Positions 38,779-52,060 are shown, counted from the first letter of the stretch. The stretch is 64,000 nt of DNA from Sipunculus nudus (GCA_026874595.1 CM049313.1:67698659-67762658); one strand, 5' to 3'. A program made the numbers and translations. Notes: generated by a model not told the origin, from the letters alone.

Positions 38779-39949
38779 AGTAACCCTAGCTAAATAAGCA
38801 ATAAATCCATATAAAAACATTTTACAAATTGTGACATCCAAATGGGTTGAGTATAGTAAATGGTTGAAACCTAAAGCGGCCGCCGCGCCCCGAGACGATC
38901 CTCGGGCCGACCATTAGGAAATATTCAAGCAGGCTTGGTAGACCATACGATCAAATGTCCTTCCCAGGGAACTTAAATTCAACTCGATGACTTATTGGTC
39001 CATAGAAAAAACAAAAAAGTGCCACGGATAAATAAAGATTGTCAAAATAACTATTATTTATTGATATTCCGTCTTTACATCCGGCGTTACTTCAGGAAGA
39101 TCAGTGTACCGTGGCTTATAAGTACAGCAGCGGCGTAGGTATACCTGTCGAGAAGAGGGTAATTAAGTCCCCTCAAATAAGAAGCAAATTACATAAACAT
39201 AGGTTTATTTTTAATAAGGACTTCACAGAAGAAGCAATATTCTGTATGCATGCGCATGTGAAATGGAAGAAGAAGGTGTTTACATGAAATGTAAGAATTT
39301 TTATTGTTTTTAAGTTGGGACAAGTAGGCACGGCCAGGAAAATTCGGGAAATGGTTCGTTTTAAAAAGAAACGACTTCTGGCAGGACTGTGCATTGAAAC
39401 AGTTGGCGATAACAATAACATTTGTCCCAATTTAACATAACGTCCTTGATTTTCGGAACCTATTTTTTGGTAAATTATTTAATTACATCCCTTTAAGTAC
39501 ATCCTTAATTTTTAACACGTCAAGAAGTTTCAAGGCCGTGCTAAACCTGGTTTTTAGAATTAGTACGGAGTCTGACCTTCAATTAAAATTGATTTCAACA
39601 AATTGTTTATTCTTTTAATTATATATTTATTTTATTAAAAAAAAACCCCATACAATACATATTTCATAAACATACATTTTTGTACAAATCACATCAAATA
39701 TACAATGTATACAATTTATACAAATCACATTTTCTACTTATATATATATATATGATTAGTCCTTACAAAATACAATTTTCCACATGCTTTTGCTTATTTT
39801 CAATACTAATACTACTAAAGCTACTTTATGTAATATTTTTTCTTTATTTGTTCCATTGCTCGAAATATATAGTAATCTTAAATTTCTGTTTTGCAATTAT
39901 ATACACGTTTTTTTTCTATATATTTAAAATTCAAAATCTGTCAATAAAA
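38779..39949. other. No recognised gene; third partial copy of a duplicated segment
   Basis: 39230-39430 is alignable with 44020-44220: 'gcatgcgcatgtgaaa', 'gaaggtg', 'aaatgtaag', 'attcgggaa' and 'gaaacgacttctggc' occur in the same order in both. A small CG-rich patch at 38876-38915 includes GCGGCCGC. No coding sequence recognised. Confidence 0.5.
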
Positions 39950-40863
39950 TAGAATACGGGTAGTCGACAAGCGACTATACGTGTATCCACCGAAAACAGA
40001 GTGGAACGGGGGAAGTGAGGCATGGATTGAGTGGCAAGTGGAAATAGAGTGAGGTGTGTTGCATATTAACATGGATGTCTGCAACCAAAATGTGTATATA
40101 GGTGGCGCCATCTGCCACAAAATCGAGAAAGCAATCCATGATGTGGACAAAATTTAAGGCAGATAAGTCAAACCACTGCCGAGATATGAGTGATTTTATC
40201 CCACGGCAGACAAACAGACGGACGCTGTGCAAATATGGTTGAAGTCGGCGCCACCAGTTTTGCGTATGATAAAAAGCTATGTGAAATCTATACACATGCA
40301 AACTTTCAGGAGGATACTTCAAACCAATCCTGAGATATAAAACCGGATGTCTGCAGCCTGAACGTGAATGTTAGTGGCGCCACCTGTTATAAAATCAAGA
40401 AAGCTATCTAGGATGAATACACATGCAAAATTTCAAGTGGATAAGTCCATTCACTGCAGAGATATGAGCAATTTTATCCCAATTCAGATGGACAGATTGA
40501 CGGTGTTCAAAAATGGTTGCAGGTGGCGCCACCATTTTTATGTATGTAATAAATCCACTCAAGGGCTACATTTGTGCAAAAGGTTTAGCCTGATTGGTTT
40601 AACGAGTCCGAAGATATTTGGGTTAATGAATCAAAAAAGACGCACAGATGTACGCACTGAAGAGAGAAAAGGTCATAGGTCAACGCAAAATATGTTGGCA
40701 CCAGTTTATATGTGACCCGATAATCGTGTAAAGATTCGGAAAAATCTGTCAAGTGGTCTCAGAGTTCTATTCCGGAAACGAACGCGGCTGCGGCGGGGGC
40801 GGAACCCGGTCAAAATCATAGTATCCCCAAAACTGTGTTTTGGCGGATACAATTACTAGTCTT
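39950..40863 (+). mobile_element. ~0.9-kb non-autonomous element with a satellite-type core
   Basis: The left flank matches that of the big satellite block (9181-9314). The core contains about two diverged monomers with palindromic 'ggtggcgcca' words at 40101, 40374 and 40521. Near the right end (40832-40862), the minus strand reads GACTAGTAATTGTATCCGCC then AAAACACAGT, which aligns with GACTATACGTGTATCCACC then GAAAACAGAGT at 39973-40003: an imperfect ~30-bp terminal inverted repeat. Bivalves are known to carry elements with tandem-repeat cores (pearl-type, Helentron-associated); whether this belongs there is open. Confidence 0.65.
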
Positions 40864-41400
40864 CTGATTATATTCCTGACCACTATAATATACACATTGT
40901 TAATGTAAAGAACACCTGATTTATTAATAGGTTACTCTAACTTGGAAACAATACATTCAATATTGTGTTTAAGGTTAATGGAGTCATCATCACTCCATTT
41001 GATTGCCTCCAATCCACAATTCTAAAATACATATTTTCTGTTACAAAACATTCGTAAAAAAATGTGTTCCTTGGTCTCTGATACTATAAATCAATTAGAA
41101 CATCGGTAACATTCAACTGACTTTCATTTGTATAATAAACTGTTAGTTTTTAAATAGCTAGGGAGCATTTTAAATAAGAAATCTCTTTAATACATATCCA
41201 ATGTGATTATTTAGATGGCTTCAAAGTAACTCTCCCATTTGATATTATCATCCTGAATTGTAACTCTCAATTGAAACATATTGTTTCTGAATACGGTTAA
41301 AATATGCTGTAATGTGATCTGATTATGAAAATAAATAAATAATCGACGTAGACTGATTTTTAGCCTTTCCTCTTACGCTTTTTTAGCCCTCAACCTCAGA
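40864..41400. other. No recognised gene
   Basis: AT-rich, short frames only. Confidence 0.5.
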
Positions 41401-41470
41401 GATGAAAGGCTACTGTCGTCATTCAAACCGTCAGTCCGTCTGTCTGTCCGTCCGTCAGGTGTCCGTCAAC

Positions 41471-42340
41471 TTTTACCTTGTAAGCGGGTTATCTCTTAAA
41501 GGATTCAATTTTATTTCTTTGGTGGAGATGTATATTAACCAAATCATGGTCAAGTTCAAAAATGGGCGACCTTGACATATTTATCAACGTTTCAGAGCTA
41601 ATTATAGAAAAAAAACTATGAAGCTCTCAGGAACCACTGGGTGGATTGTTTTAAACTTCCATTGATCATGGGCACTGCCGAAGGTCTGTAACTGTGCACG
41701 AGTTTGGGGGCGCCACCTACAATATCTGATCTTTAAAGAAATCTTATCCGATTTGTCAATTTTGGCCTTGTGAGCGGGATATCTCCAAAAGTATTCAACA
41801 CAGAAACTTTATCTCTTCAGTGCTATTGTATATCAACAAAATATCGGAAGATGGGTGACATTGACCTATTTTCAAGGTCACAAAGCTTATAATAAAAAAA
41901 AAACTAATGAGCTTATATCTCAGGAACTACTGGGTGGATTGTTTTGAAAAATAGTATGAACATTTACCCTGGTGATTTCATATTGCTGCACATGTTAGGG
42001 GTAACCACTTGTAGTTATATTAATTGTTTTTACTAGCCATTTTATTTTAAATTTTGGCCTTGTGAGCGGGATATCTCCAAAAAGTATTCAACACAGGAAC
42101 TTCATTTCTTCAGTGCTAATGCATATCAACAAAATATCAAAGATGGGTGACATTGACTTAAGTTTAAAGGTCACAGATCTTATCATAAAAAAAACTTAGG
42201 GGCTTATTCCTCAGTAACCATTGGGTGTTTTGTTTTGAAACATGGTATGGTCATTTGCCTTGATTCCTCTAAGTGCTGTATGAGTTTGGGGTACCAGGCT
42301 TGGAAAGGTACTACATACCTCCTTGGTTCAAATTTATGAC
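41471..42340 (+). repeat. Three tandem copies of a ~291-bp repeat
   Basis: The landmark 'gcgggttatctc' or 'gcgggatatctccaaaa' occurs at about 41483, 41775 and 42066, giving a period near 291 bp. Each copy continues with 'gtattcaacacag', 'tatatcaacaaaatat', 'atgggtgacattgac' and 'aggaactactgggtggattgttt' or variants. The last two copies are closer to each other than to the first. Confidence 0.8.
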
Positions 42341-42363
42341 TTGAACAAGAAACATATGTACAG

Positions 42364-42425
42364 ATATATATATATATATATATATAAATATATATATGTA
42401 TATATATATATACAGATATATATGT
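42364..42425. repeat. (AT)n microsatellite
   Basis: Imperfect AT array with ATGT interruptions. Confidence 0.9.
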
Positions 42426-42584
42426 TTATATACATCCATGTGAGAACAAATATTTGATGCTTGTTACTGTTACCACCCATAAACACTTTATTTTTTGCTG
42501 AAGGCTTTTGTCAGCTTTTGCTAATATTTTAGTTAAACTGTACCATAAAAAAATCGTGTTGACGTTTCATGCTCGAATTTAAAA

Positions 42585-43141
42585 ATCTCTTTGTTGGAAT
42601 TCCCTTCAATATCGACACAACCAGGTTTAAATGTAGTTAGAACAAAGTATCTTGACCGAATTTGAATGTCAGATATTTATGGTTCTCTCAATCGCCCCGT
42701 CTGTCTATCTATCTATCAATTTTGAATGACAAATATCTGATCTGAACCAATCTTTCAAATCTAACTGATCTATCTATTCGTTCATCTATCCATCCAACCA
42801 CCGACCCACACGTCCATCCGACTCGGAGGTAAAATCAAGGAACATCAATCTACGCTGTGTCTGGTACTAAACAATTAAGTGCGCCAACTACCAACTGAAT
42901 ATGGCCTACAAAGACAGAATAAATTTACCAAGCGGAATGTAATTATACATTTAAGTCAAAAGCGTCAAATGTGTAAACTTATATAATGCAGAGAAAATCT
43001 CAAATTTCTTTGAATATTTTAAAGGACATTTGTATGGGATTCGGACTTGAGTTCCAAAAGACACGGTTCCGAAGAAGGTGGAATCAGACCTCGAGGACCT
43101 GGACTTGGAATCGGACTCTAGTTTGTATGGAATCGACTACT

Positions 43142-43208
<67 letters not shown>

Positions 43209-45865
43209 ATCCAGAAAGATTTGTTAACCTGTAGTTATAGAAGAAAAATTCAATGGACTAATAATTATTGGCATGTTAAAAAAATAACGGCAAAGGATGG
43301 CTCACAGATCATATGGACCTTAAAAAATTTTCTCATTTTGTTTTCTTTAAAGTATAATAAACCATTTCTGTGAAAAGGGAGACGTGTTCATCATGCAAAT
43401 AAGAAATATTGGAAGGAAGTTTGTTCAAATGAGGCTGTATGTTCATAAAAATCAGGAGTATCAGCTGTCTTGGGGGTTGTATGTTTCTAAAACGCTAGCA
43501 TGATATGTCATTCTAATTAAAGGACTCAAAGACTCGCCCCGGAGATGAAGTATCATTTGGCGCTTGCACCTGCCGCTTTGTAACATATATCCGTAACCCT
43601 TAACGAGGACCAGCCGGAAATCACTGCCATGCACGTGTAAAGTATAATAACAATGCAGCTGTTATAAGTCATATGTACCTTGTTGTAGATGTATGTATAT
43701 TAATTACCTGACACTGTAGATTCATCATATGACGGGGTTGTATATCAAAAGGTTGTTTATTCAATAGGATTTCCCGCTGGCGTATAAAGGTGAGAAGCGA
43801 ATTAGCCGGAATATAAGAGGAATATCTGACAGATCAGTTTTCACAATTCCTTTTTCTAACGTCTTATGGGAAATTTCGGTACTTAATAAGACCGTCAATA
43901 AGTCGACAGCCATCCAAGTCAGGAAAAGACACAAGGCCACGTAAGTAAGACAATGGTAATTATACTGTGACGTGGATTTGCTACAATCTGGCATCTTTTC
44001 CATCAATTGGGTCCTGACTACATTTTTGCAATGCATGCACATGTGAAACGAATGCAGAAGGTGCTTCACAGAAATGTAAGATATTTTCATCTTGAAGTTT
44101 GAAATTTGAGGTAGTAGTCCCGGCAAAGAGATTCGGGAAGAGATTATTTTCTGAAAGAAACGACTTCTGGCGGAAAGGTGCGTGAGAAGAGTGGGCGATA
44201 ATAAAAACCTTTGTCTTGATTAAACGGAATATCCAGAATTTCTACGTCCTTTTTTTTCAAATACATCCTGAATTTTAAACACGTTCTGAAATTTCAGGGC
44301 CATCTCTCTAATTAGAAAAAATACCAAGTTTCATCTTCAATTCGACGTGGTTTCCACAAATAGGTTCTGCAGTCGGCTTAACTATGCTCTAATGAATTTT
44401 GATTATGAAAAAAAAGTTTATTGATGTTTAGTCTTTCTCTATGTGCCTATTTTCAAAAACTTAGAAATCTAATTAACTCAAATATGCTTCATGGCATCTT
44501 GACACTGTATCCTAATATTAGGAATATACCGAAAAACCTGAGTGTGTCAAACTCCCTTAAATCGCATTAAACGCATTTGTGTTAACTATCATGCTCGAAG
44601 TTAAAAGTCGTTTTGTTGTAAGTTCATTCTAAATCGACACAACGTGGTTTAAATGTATTTAGAACAATGTTTTAACCGATTTTGAATGACAAATATTTAT
44701 TGTTCTCCCTATATCTCTAACGGTCCATTTGTCTCTCCATCTATCGATTTTGAGTGAAAAATAATTATGGTTTGCTCCATCTCTCTCCATCGCTGCGGCT
44801 ATTTCTGTATCTATCGATTATGAATGACATATATTAAAATTATCTCTATCGCTCCGTCTGTCTGTCTATCTATCGATTTTGAATGAAAAATATTATCGTT
44901 ATCTCTATCGCACAGTCTGTCAGTCTATCTATCGATTTTGAATGACAAATATTTATTATTCTCTATATCTCTCTTTCGCCCAGTCTGTCTGCCTATCGAT
45001 TTTGTATGACAAATATTTGATTTCCATTTATCTTTCCATCTATCCTCCCAAGCGTCCATCTGACTCAGAGGTATTGACTCGAGAAATCAATACATTTTGA
45101 TTCCACCAAGAATGTCACGTACTATATAAACACATACATACATACGCTAACTACCAACTGAATATTAGGCCTGGAACTTTTATCACCTTTAACTGTTAAA
45201 AGAGTGCTCATTATGTAAAAGAATATTAGAACTATTGGAAAGACGTTTGTTCATATGAGGCTGTATGAGTCCTTTCTGGTCACAGCCAGAAATCACAGCC
45301 TTGAACTTGCAGTTCTGGTAACAATGCAGCTCCCATCAGCCAGAAAATTCCTAATTTTCATTGTATGTAATACATTACCTGACACTGTAGATTGATCATT
45401 TGACGGGGGTTGACAAGAGAGTGATAATCACATGTAATACGATTACACCTTCAACCGCGGGCGTGTAAAGATTAGAAGCGAATTAGCAGGAATGTGAGAG
45501 GCACATCTGACAGATCAGTCTAGCGGCATCCGGCTAAATGACCCTAATGGACCATCCTAAACTTACCTTGACCATTGGGTCATTGCTAAGTATTCATACA
45601 GACGCACCTTCCCACACTCCCCACCCATATCCAAACAAATACCTTGAGCAGTCAGTTTGAGAAGGAACTCCCTCATCATTTCCTTATGGGAAATAACGAT
45701 TCAAATTAAGACCGTCAATCTGTCAAAAGTCAGTCCAAGTCAGGAAAAGACACAAGGCCACTTAAGTGAGACAACTGTCATCAACTGTAACGTGAATGAG
45801 CTACAATCTGGTATCCTTTCAATCAATTGCATTCTGAACATATTTTTGCAATAAGGCTCTCACAT
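42585..45865 (+). repeat. Old tandem segmental duplication (~1.8-2.0 kb unit)
   Basis: Landmarks repeat in the same order: 'atcgacacaac' with 'ggtttaaatgta' (42613 and 44635), the 'gtctgtctatctatc' blocks (42700 and 44860), 'tttgttcaaatgaggctgtatg' (43421 and about 45248), 'gaagcgaattagc' (43794 and 45474), 'caagtcaggaaaagacacaaggcc' (43915 and 45737) and 'ctacaatctgg' (43981 and 45801). Offsets run from about 2020 at the left to 1815 at the right, the difference being local indels and the (AT)n array at 43146. Divergence is substantial. No conserved open frame joins the two copies. Confidence 0.8.
43146..43206. repeat. (AT)n microsatellite
   Basis: About 60 bp AT array present in copy 1 of the segmental duplication but not in copy 2. 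Confidence 0.97.
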
Positions 45866-46471
45866 TATTATAATACGCTTGAAAGGTTCAATACAAAGGA
45901 TAGGGAAAGCCAACAAAGAAACTGACGGAAAATATATTGTGAGTAAAGACCATTTATATTCCATGGCATTTTTCATTCATCTTCCTTTGTTCTGTGACAT
46001 TTGCCTTTACTTACTCTACTCCCGAACGGGGAGTTCGTGTCAATTTCAAATGTACGAAGTCATCCGTAATTTTATTGTTGTACATGTCAAGGTATTTCGG
46101 AAAAAATTGAGGGATAAACCGAAATATGTATACATTTTGCTACAGACCCCCTACAAAGATTTTCCCTTTCCCTCCCAATAAGTGTCCATGAGGAAAAATA
46201 ATTTTAAAACGGTGTATCTATACCGATATTTTATGGTCAATAATTAGAATAAGATTTAATGAATGTATTATTATAATGGTATGCTTATTTATATTTAACC
46301 CAGAATCATCAAGAAATGCTATTCATATACCAGTTATATCATTAAAATTTGAAATTTAAATTGCATATTTTGAATTGAATTTTAAGTCTTCTCATCAAGC
46401 TAGCATCAAACTGTGGCTAATTGTTGAGTATAGATAAAATTTCCAGTTAATTGAAAACCAAAACGGAAAAA

Positions 46472-47314
46472 ATGTACTCCCATAGGACTCAGTACCACAT
46501 CATAATTACAATTATGTACTCCCTTAGGACTCGGTACCACCCACATCATAATTACAATTATGTACTCCCTTAGGACTCCGTACCACATCTTAATACAATT
46601 ATGTACTCCCTTAGGACTCCGTACTACATCTTAAAAACAATTATGTACTCCCTTAGGACTCCGTACCACATCATAATTACAATTATGTACTCCCTTAGGA
46701 CTCAGTACCACATCATAATTACAATTATGTACTCCCTTAGGACTCAGTACCACATCATAATTACAATTATGTACTCCCTTAGGACTCAGTACCACATCAT
46801 AATTACAATTATGTACTCCCTTAGGACTCAGTACCACATCTTAATTACAATTACGTACTGCCTTAGGACTCAGTACCACATCTTAATTACAATTATGTAC
46901 TGCCTTAGGACTCAGTACCACATCTTAATTACAATTATGTACTGCCTTAGGACTCAGTACCACATCATAATTACAATTATGTAATGCCTTAGGACTCAGT
47001 ACCACATCATAATTACAATTATGTACTCCCTTAGGACTCAGTACCACATCATAATTACAATTATGTACTCCCTTAGGACTCAGTACCACATCATAATTAC
47101 AATTATGTACTCCCTTAGGACTCAGTACCACATCTTTATTACAATGATGTACTCCCTTAGGACTCAGTTCCACATCTTTATTACAATGATGTACTCCATT
47201 AGGACTCAGTACCACATCTTTATTACAATAATGTACTCCCTTAGGACTCAGTACCACATCTTTATTACAATTATGTACTTCCTTAGGACTCAGTACCACA
47301 TCTTAATTACAATT
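46472..47314 (+). repeat. 42-bp minisatellite, 20 copies
   Basis: Units start with ATGTACTCCCTTAGGACT at 46472, 46514, 46560, 46601, 46643 and then every 42 bp to 47273. Only the third and fourth starts depart from 42 (a 4-bp insertion and a 1-bp loss). Variant units cluster: 'actgcc' variants at 46853-46979 and 'catctttattacaatgatg' variants at 47105-47231, showing local homogenisation. Because 42 is divisible by three, open frames with 14-residue repeats run on both strands; the frame breaks at each irregular unit and there is no support for translation. Confidence 0.97.
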
Positions 47315-49160
47315 GATCCGCACCTATGTCTTCATAGAAGAAGATCACCTGGGTCCACTTGTTTTATGTTGACAATTTTCTAAAAAGTCCTTTTTTATTT
47401 TTCAATAATATTTTAGGAAGCTAGATATGGAAGTGCCGGCCTAATAGTATATAGCAACTATTACATCCGCAGTGTCGTGGGACATATTATTGAAGGGTTT
47501 GTAATCTCGTAGGAGATCAATCAAGATCAACCAATGGACAAGGTAGTACACTGACTGTATGACAGTGCGAGTTCGGAAGTTCTCAAAACAGTTGAACAGA
47601 CAACTCCTATTTCTAAAGTACATACAAACAGTCTGACCAACAATCAATCAACAAATAGTGGTTAGAGAAACTAACAACAATCACAAGGCCATTGCGATCA
47701 GACTCTGCTGAACAAGTTATGCATGGACAGTAACGACCAGCATTGAACATGATTGAAAACAATAAAAGAAAGTTAATACTGGTGCTGTCTACTTTACCTC
47801 GTCTAATTTAAGTGTTTTGCTAACAATTATAATTTGTTTTCGGATTTTGCAAATGTATTACAAGGAATCCAAAAAGTTCAACATTACCACACACACGCGA
47901 AAGTATTACAGTATCTTGCGTCCTGCAAGTCATAGAAGAAGGGTACCTGTAACAAAACCCATTCAACTGATTTTTTGCTATATAAAATGTAGTTGTTAAA
48001 AATATTCAGGTCAAAAATGTTGATCGAGTCAACATGATATAGTCGATAGGTGGTTCACATATGCTCAGCGATAAAATCTCATTGGAGATATATGTGCAAT
48101 TCAGAAGTCCGAGATAATGGTAGAAATACAAGAAGGCTCATAGTAAAACGGGCTACAAGATAAAACAAAAAAACTTGCTGGGACCTTTGCAGCTCTCATT
48201 ATACCTTGTAATTAGTAAGCCGCCCCTGGTCCTTCTGCACCTATTACTAGCAGTATATGGACTAAGTTGGAATAAAACTCACACGTCCAAGGAAAGTTGG
48301 CCATGAACTCCATTTACAAACAGACAGTTACTCCCTTACACCAAAGCTAAAATGATTTACTTCACAGAGATGACGGTTGTGCTTGGACTGTTTAAAGCTT
48401 GGATGCAGATATTTCCAAAGATTGCTTCTTGTAAGGATCTTCAAAATTATGATGGCACAGTGAACACAGTTTTTAAAGAACACTTACGGTTCTTTTTCAG
48501 ATATAGACATAGATTTGTCATGAATGATTAAACTTGATCGTGTAGTGGCCATCTGCAAGATAAAATGCAGCGAATGACTAGAAGGTAGCATGGGGGTGAT
48601 GTTGGCGTTTATTTCACATAGCACAGTTGTAGCAGCAACCTATCGGTAATGATATTTGCTGCCAATCGATAGCTTCTCATGATTAGTATCTCTATCTACA
48701 CATATAATCCAGAGAACCGTTTTCTGAAAGGGATCAAACTGGTTTAAAACACTTTGTGAAACATTCATCTTAGATATAGAGACATACTCAATGATTCTTC
48801 GTACCTTATCTTCTAGACGTGCCACTTTTCTAGATTTTCTTTATTAGAAAGGCTATATATTTACCGGGTAGGCAATGAAACATTCAGAGAAGCTTTTCTA
48901 AACAAATCTATAAATTAATTAATTTAAGAAACAAAATGGCCGTTGTTGTATAATGCCTATTCTTGAATGATTGCGAGATCACTGGGAGCTGGGAAGAAAC
49001 CACTTATATATTTTAGATATTTATTAATTATAAAATATCATCATTTTTATATTTTGATAAATAATATATAGGTCACGATGATCTAATTTCAGGTTTTCAA
49101 GAAAATTTGCCGAGGACCCCTCTGTTTTTGGCGTAAGGAGATTCAAGGGCTGATGGATAC
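47315..49160. other. No recognised gene
   Basis: Short frames only, no motif and no obvious repeat. Confidence 0.5.
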
Positions 49161-49164
49161 AGCA

Positions 49165-49650
49165 AATGCAAATCTCCTTTAACGCCTGAGATTAGCTCAT
49201 GATAGCCTATATTCTGTGAGCTATGAGCGGAAACCTAATTTGTAGCACCCAGAAAGTCAGATGAGGGCCATAATTTTATATGCTGGATCCAGAAACGTAA
49301 TTGTAATGTCTCCTTAGACAACCGAAATAGAGTCACTGTGGCTATATTCTGTGTGCTATGTATTAACACTCTATAAGTCAGACTGGCACGATTGATAGCC
49401 GTTTGACCTAGAAACTTCTAATATAATTAGAAGATCCAGGGAGGGCCCCGTAAAATCTTCTTTGAATACCCAGACAAGGTCACTGTGACCCATATTCTGT
49501 GAGCATTAAGCACCCTGTAAGTCAGATGGACGCAAATTGTAGCAGTTTGGCAAGCAACTTAGCATCTAGGGAGTTTTTGCTAAAATCTTCTGGGAAGCCC
49601 TAAATAAAGTTGCTGTATCCTATTTTCTAATCCCTAGGGACAAAATGCCT
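49165..49650 (+). repeat. Four degenerate copies of a ~135-bp tandem repeat
   Basis: The phrase 'tcactgtg..tatattctgtgagctat' recurs near 49207, 49342, 49491 and, weakly, 49618, followed each time by 'gtaagtcaga' and 'ggatccagg' or variants. A further isolated copy ('gtcactgtgacatgtattctgcgag') lies at about 54999-55025. Confidence 0.65.
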
Positions 49651-50227
49651 CAGGCTGATTTTGAGCACGCTGGGAGCCATTCTATCCGTTGGTCAAGGTT
49701 CCTTAACAAATATGTTTCAACAGGTCCTAAAATTAAAAGTTAATACATGCATCGCTTGTATGTCAATTCAGCTGAGTATCTTGTCCCATTGGCCATTTTA
49801 AATCGTTTGAGAGTATATTATGGTTTATACGATCTATTTAAATAAATACTTACATCACTGTAGTTTTATATAACTACCTAATTCTTTTATTTCTGATGAA
49901 ATTATTTTGAATTTAAGTACAATTTGACAGGAAAATACAAAATCAAAATAAAATTCGTCATTCAAAATGTTTGGGCACTGAAGGAATTGTCTCACTACGT
50001 TTACCATATTTTTTTATAATTGTTTAAGTAAGGTAAATAAATATGAATATGCACATGTTGTATCATGATGGTGTGACCGTCATGTTAGTGCGAGTCTAAA
50101 GTTTATAGGCTAAAACATATTTTAAATGTTCAAATAGTCAGCTGGCATTACGGAATTATCGTTACATGGCGATCAAAAGCACTAAAATATGTATGAAGTA
50201 TCTTTAGGTCATTAATGATTGGTGACC

Positions 50228-50530
50228 CTTCGAACTCATTTTCTGTAATAATGTAATAATCATCTTGTTATGTTACATTAAACGATTATGTAATGAGAAA
50301 TTAACCGATAATGTCACACAATCAGAAAACATAATAAAAAATCAGCTGATACCAACAAATAACGTAATAAAAAATAACAAACAATGAAAAAACAACCAAT
50401 AATGTAACACAGAACCAACTGATTATGTTACAACATTTTCTAACCGATAACGATAAACGGAATTTCCCCTATTATGTAATAATGTTCCCAAACCGTTTAT
50501 GTAATGACATTTTGGCGAACTTACATTATA
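50228..50530. repeat. Subrepeat cluster 'gattatgtaa', possible foldback element
   Basis: About a dozen variants of 'accgattatgtaa' and 'aataatgtaa' occur in direct and inverted orientation over 300 bp. The left and right edges ('tgtaataatgtaataatcat' and 'ttatgtaatgacattttgg') are only loosely complementary. The pattern resembles the arms of the foldback elements elsewhere in this window, but a terminus could not be set. Confidence 0.45.
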
Positions 50531-50789
50531 GTTTGTGATCGATTATGCAAAATGCAACCGATCTAAACAATGGTTAAAGAACTAATTATATCCTTTATCT
50601 TCAGGTAAGTCTTTAAAAAGTCTCTTGCATGCCAAACATAAGGCCATTTGGACTTCACATTGTTGTATATTTTTGCAACTTGTGCTATAGTTCTTTGCCG
50701 CAAAGCAAACATTGGCATTCAGCAACAACAACAAAAATACACAATATGCATCAACTGCACAGTTAACATTACTACATGTAAACTAGGGC

Positions 50790-52060
50790 CCAATGGATCT
50801 CGGAGCTCAGCTGAATTTGTCTATGAGATATTTTATGAGATTTTAAAAAATGCGGGTCCTGTGACCTTGACCCTTTACCTAGTAACAAAAACGTATCCGA
50901 ACTTAGTAACCTTGACCTAACAGCATTTTGATTTACATAAATAATCTTATAAAAAGGTGTGTTCAGCGACCTTAAACTCTGACCAGGTAACCTCAAAATC
51001 TACAGATTTCTTCCCTTTCGGCGGGTAAGCCATACGGGAAAGACGGAATGTTTTATTTACAATGCATCCACCAATCTTTCAGAGATGTTGGTCCTGTAAC
51101 CTTCACCTTAGACCCCTTGCCCCGTAATCCAAATGGTTCTTATTTAGTGGCGGGTCATTCATAAATCAAGTGTGAAGACTGACATAAATGTATTACCAGG
51201 CCAGGGTATATCAAATTAGGGACCCATAGGATAATAAGATACAGGGAAACGTGGTTAATAATATTTAATGATGTTGTGTTTATTAATATTATTGGTTGCG
51301 AAGGTCAGTAGATTGGGTTATGTATCAAGCAAGGAAACTTACGAGGCTACGGTTTGTTATGTTTGGCTGACAGAAGCTTCTTGGAGGCTTAGCTGGTGAT
51401 TTTCATGTAAAAGAAATCATAAGAACGTTCGTTGACTAGAATTTTCCTGAAGTTTCTATGTGACAGGTATATACAGAGACCTGCTCTAATTCCACAGGTA
51501 CCGTACATTTCAAGTACCGCGTTTGGACGAGCATTGGCCCTAGGAGAGACCATTTTTTTTTAGCCGAGGAGGGCGTTAAAAAAATTTTGTGGACCCTGTA
51601 TGTGTGAAGTTAGAGCCAGTAAACGGCTGGCGAAAGCCAAAAACCCTGTTGAAGAATTGCATTGTATGACTGGAGCCAGTCTATGACGGCGTTGGCCAAT
51701 TCATGGACGACTCCGGTATAGCCTGTGGTTTGTTTATACCCCTAGACAGTGATTATTTTGAACTTTTGCGTGGAGGATCCCGGGAAATATATTTTCGCTG
51801 CGTATGTGGTGTGACAAAGACAATCTGATCGACCATAAAGTAATTTTGAATGGATGGGCCCTGTGAATATGACCTTTGACCCGGTGACCCCAGAATCGAA
51901 AAGAATCTTCGTCTATTGCCAGGTGAGCAATGTCTTGAAGATTGAAGGTTTGTGATGAAACGTTTGGCTTAAAATGCATCCACAATCTTTTAAAAGAATT
52001 TTGTCCTGTAACTTGCAGTAGAAAAAATCGTAAAAAGGAGAAAAAAACTGAGGGACCCAT
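50790..52060 (+). repeat. Diverged repeats with 'cctgtgaccttgaccc' modules
   Basis: Modules reading 'gtcctgtnacctt' followed by 'gaccc.ttacc' occur at 50855, 51090, 51856 and 52005, each after an 'atgcatccac.aatctttnaaa' type sequence. They look like an old dispersed or tandem family. The 108-codon minus-strand frame at 51734-52060 falls inside it and is not supported as a gene. Confidence 0.5.

Noticed and set aside
38876-38915. CG-rich patch with a NotI-type site as a promoter or CpG island
   Set aside because: Only about 40 bp long, with no adjacent coding or transcription signal.
46472-47314. CRISPR-like look of a regular short repeat array
   Set aside because: There are no unique spacers: the full 42-bp unit repeats. 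The genome is also clearly eukaryotic.
51734-52060. 108-codon minus-strand frame
   Set aside because: Lies within a diverged non-coding repeat family; no similarity to a known domain recognised.
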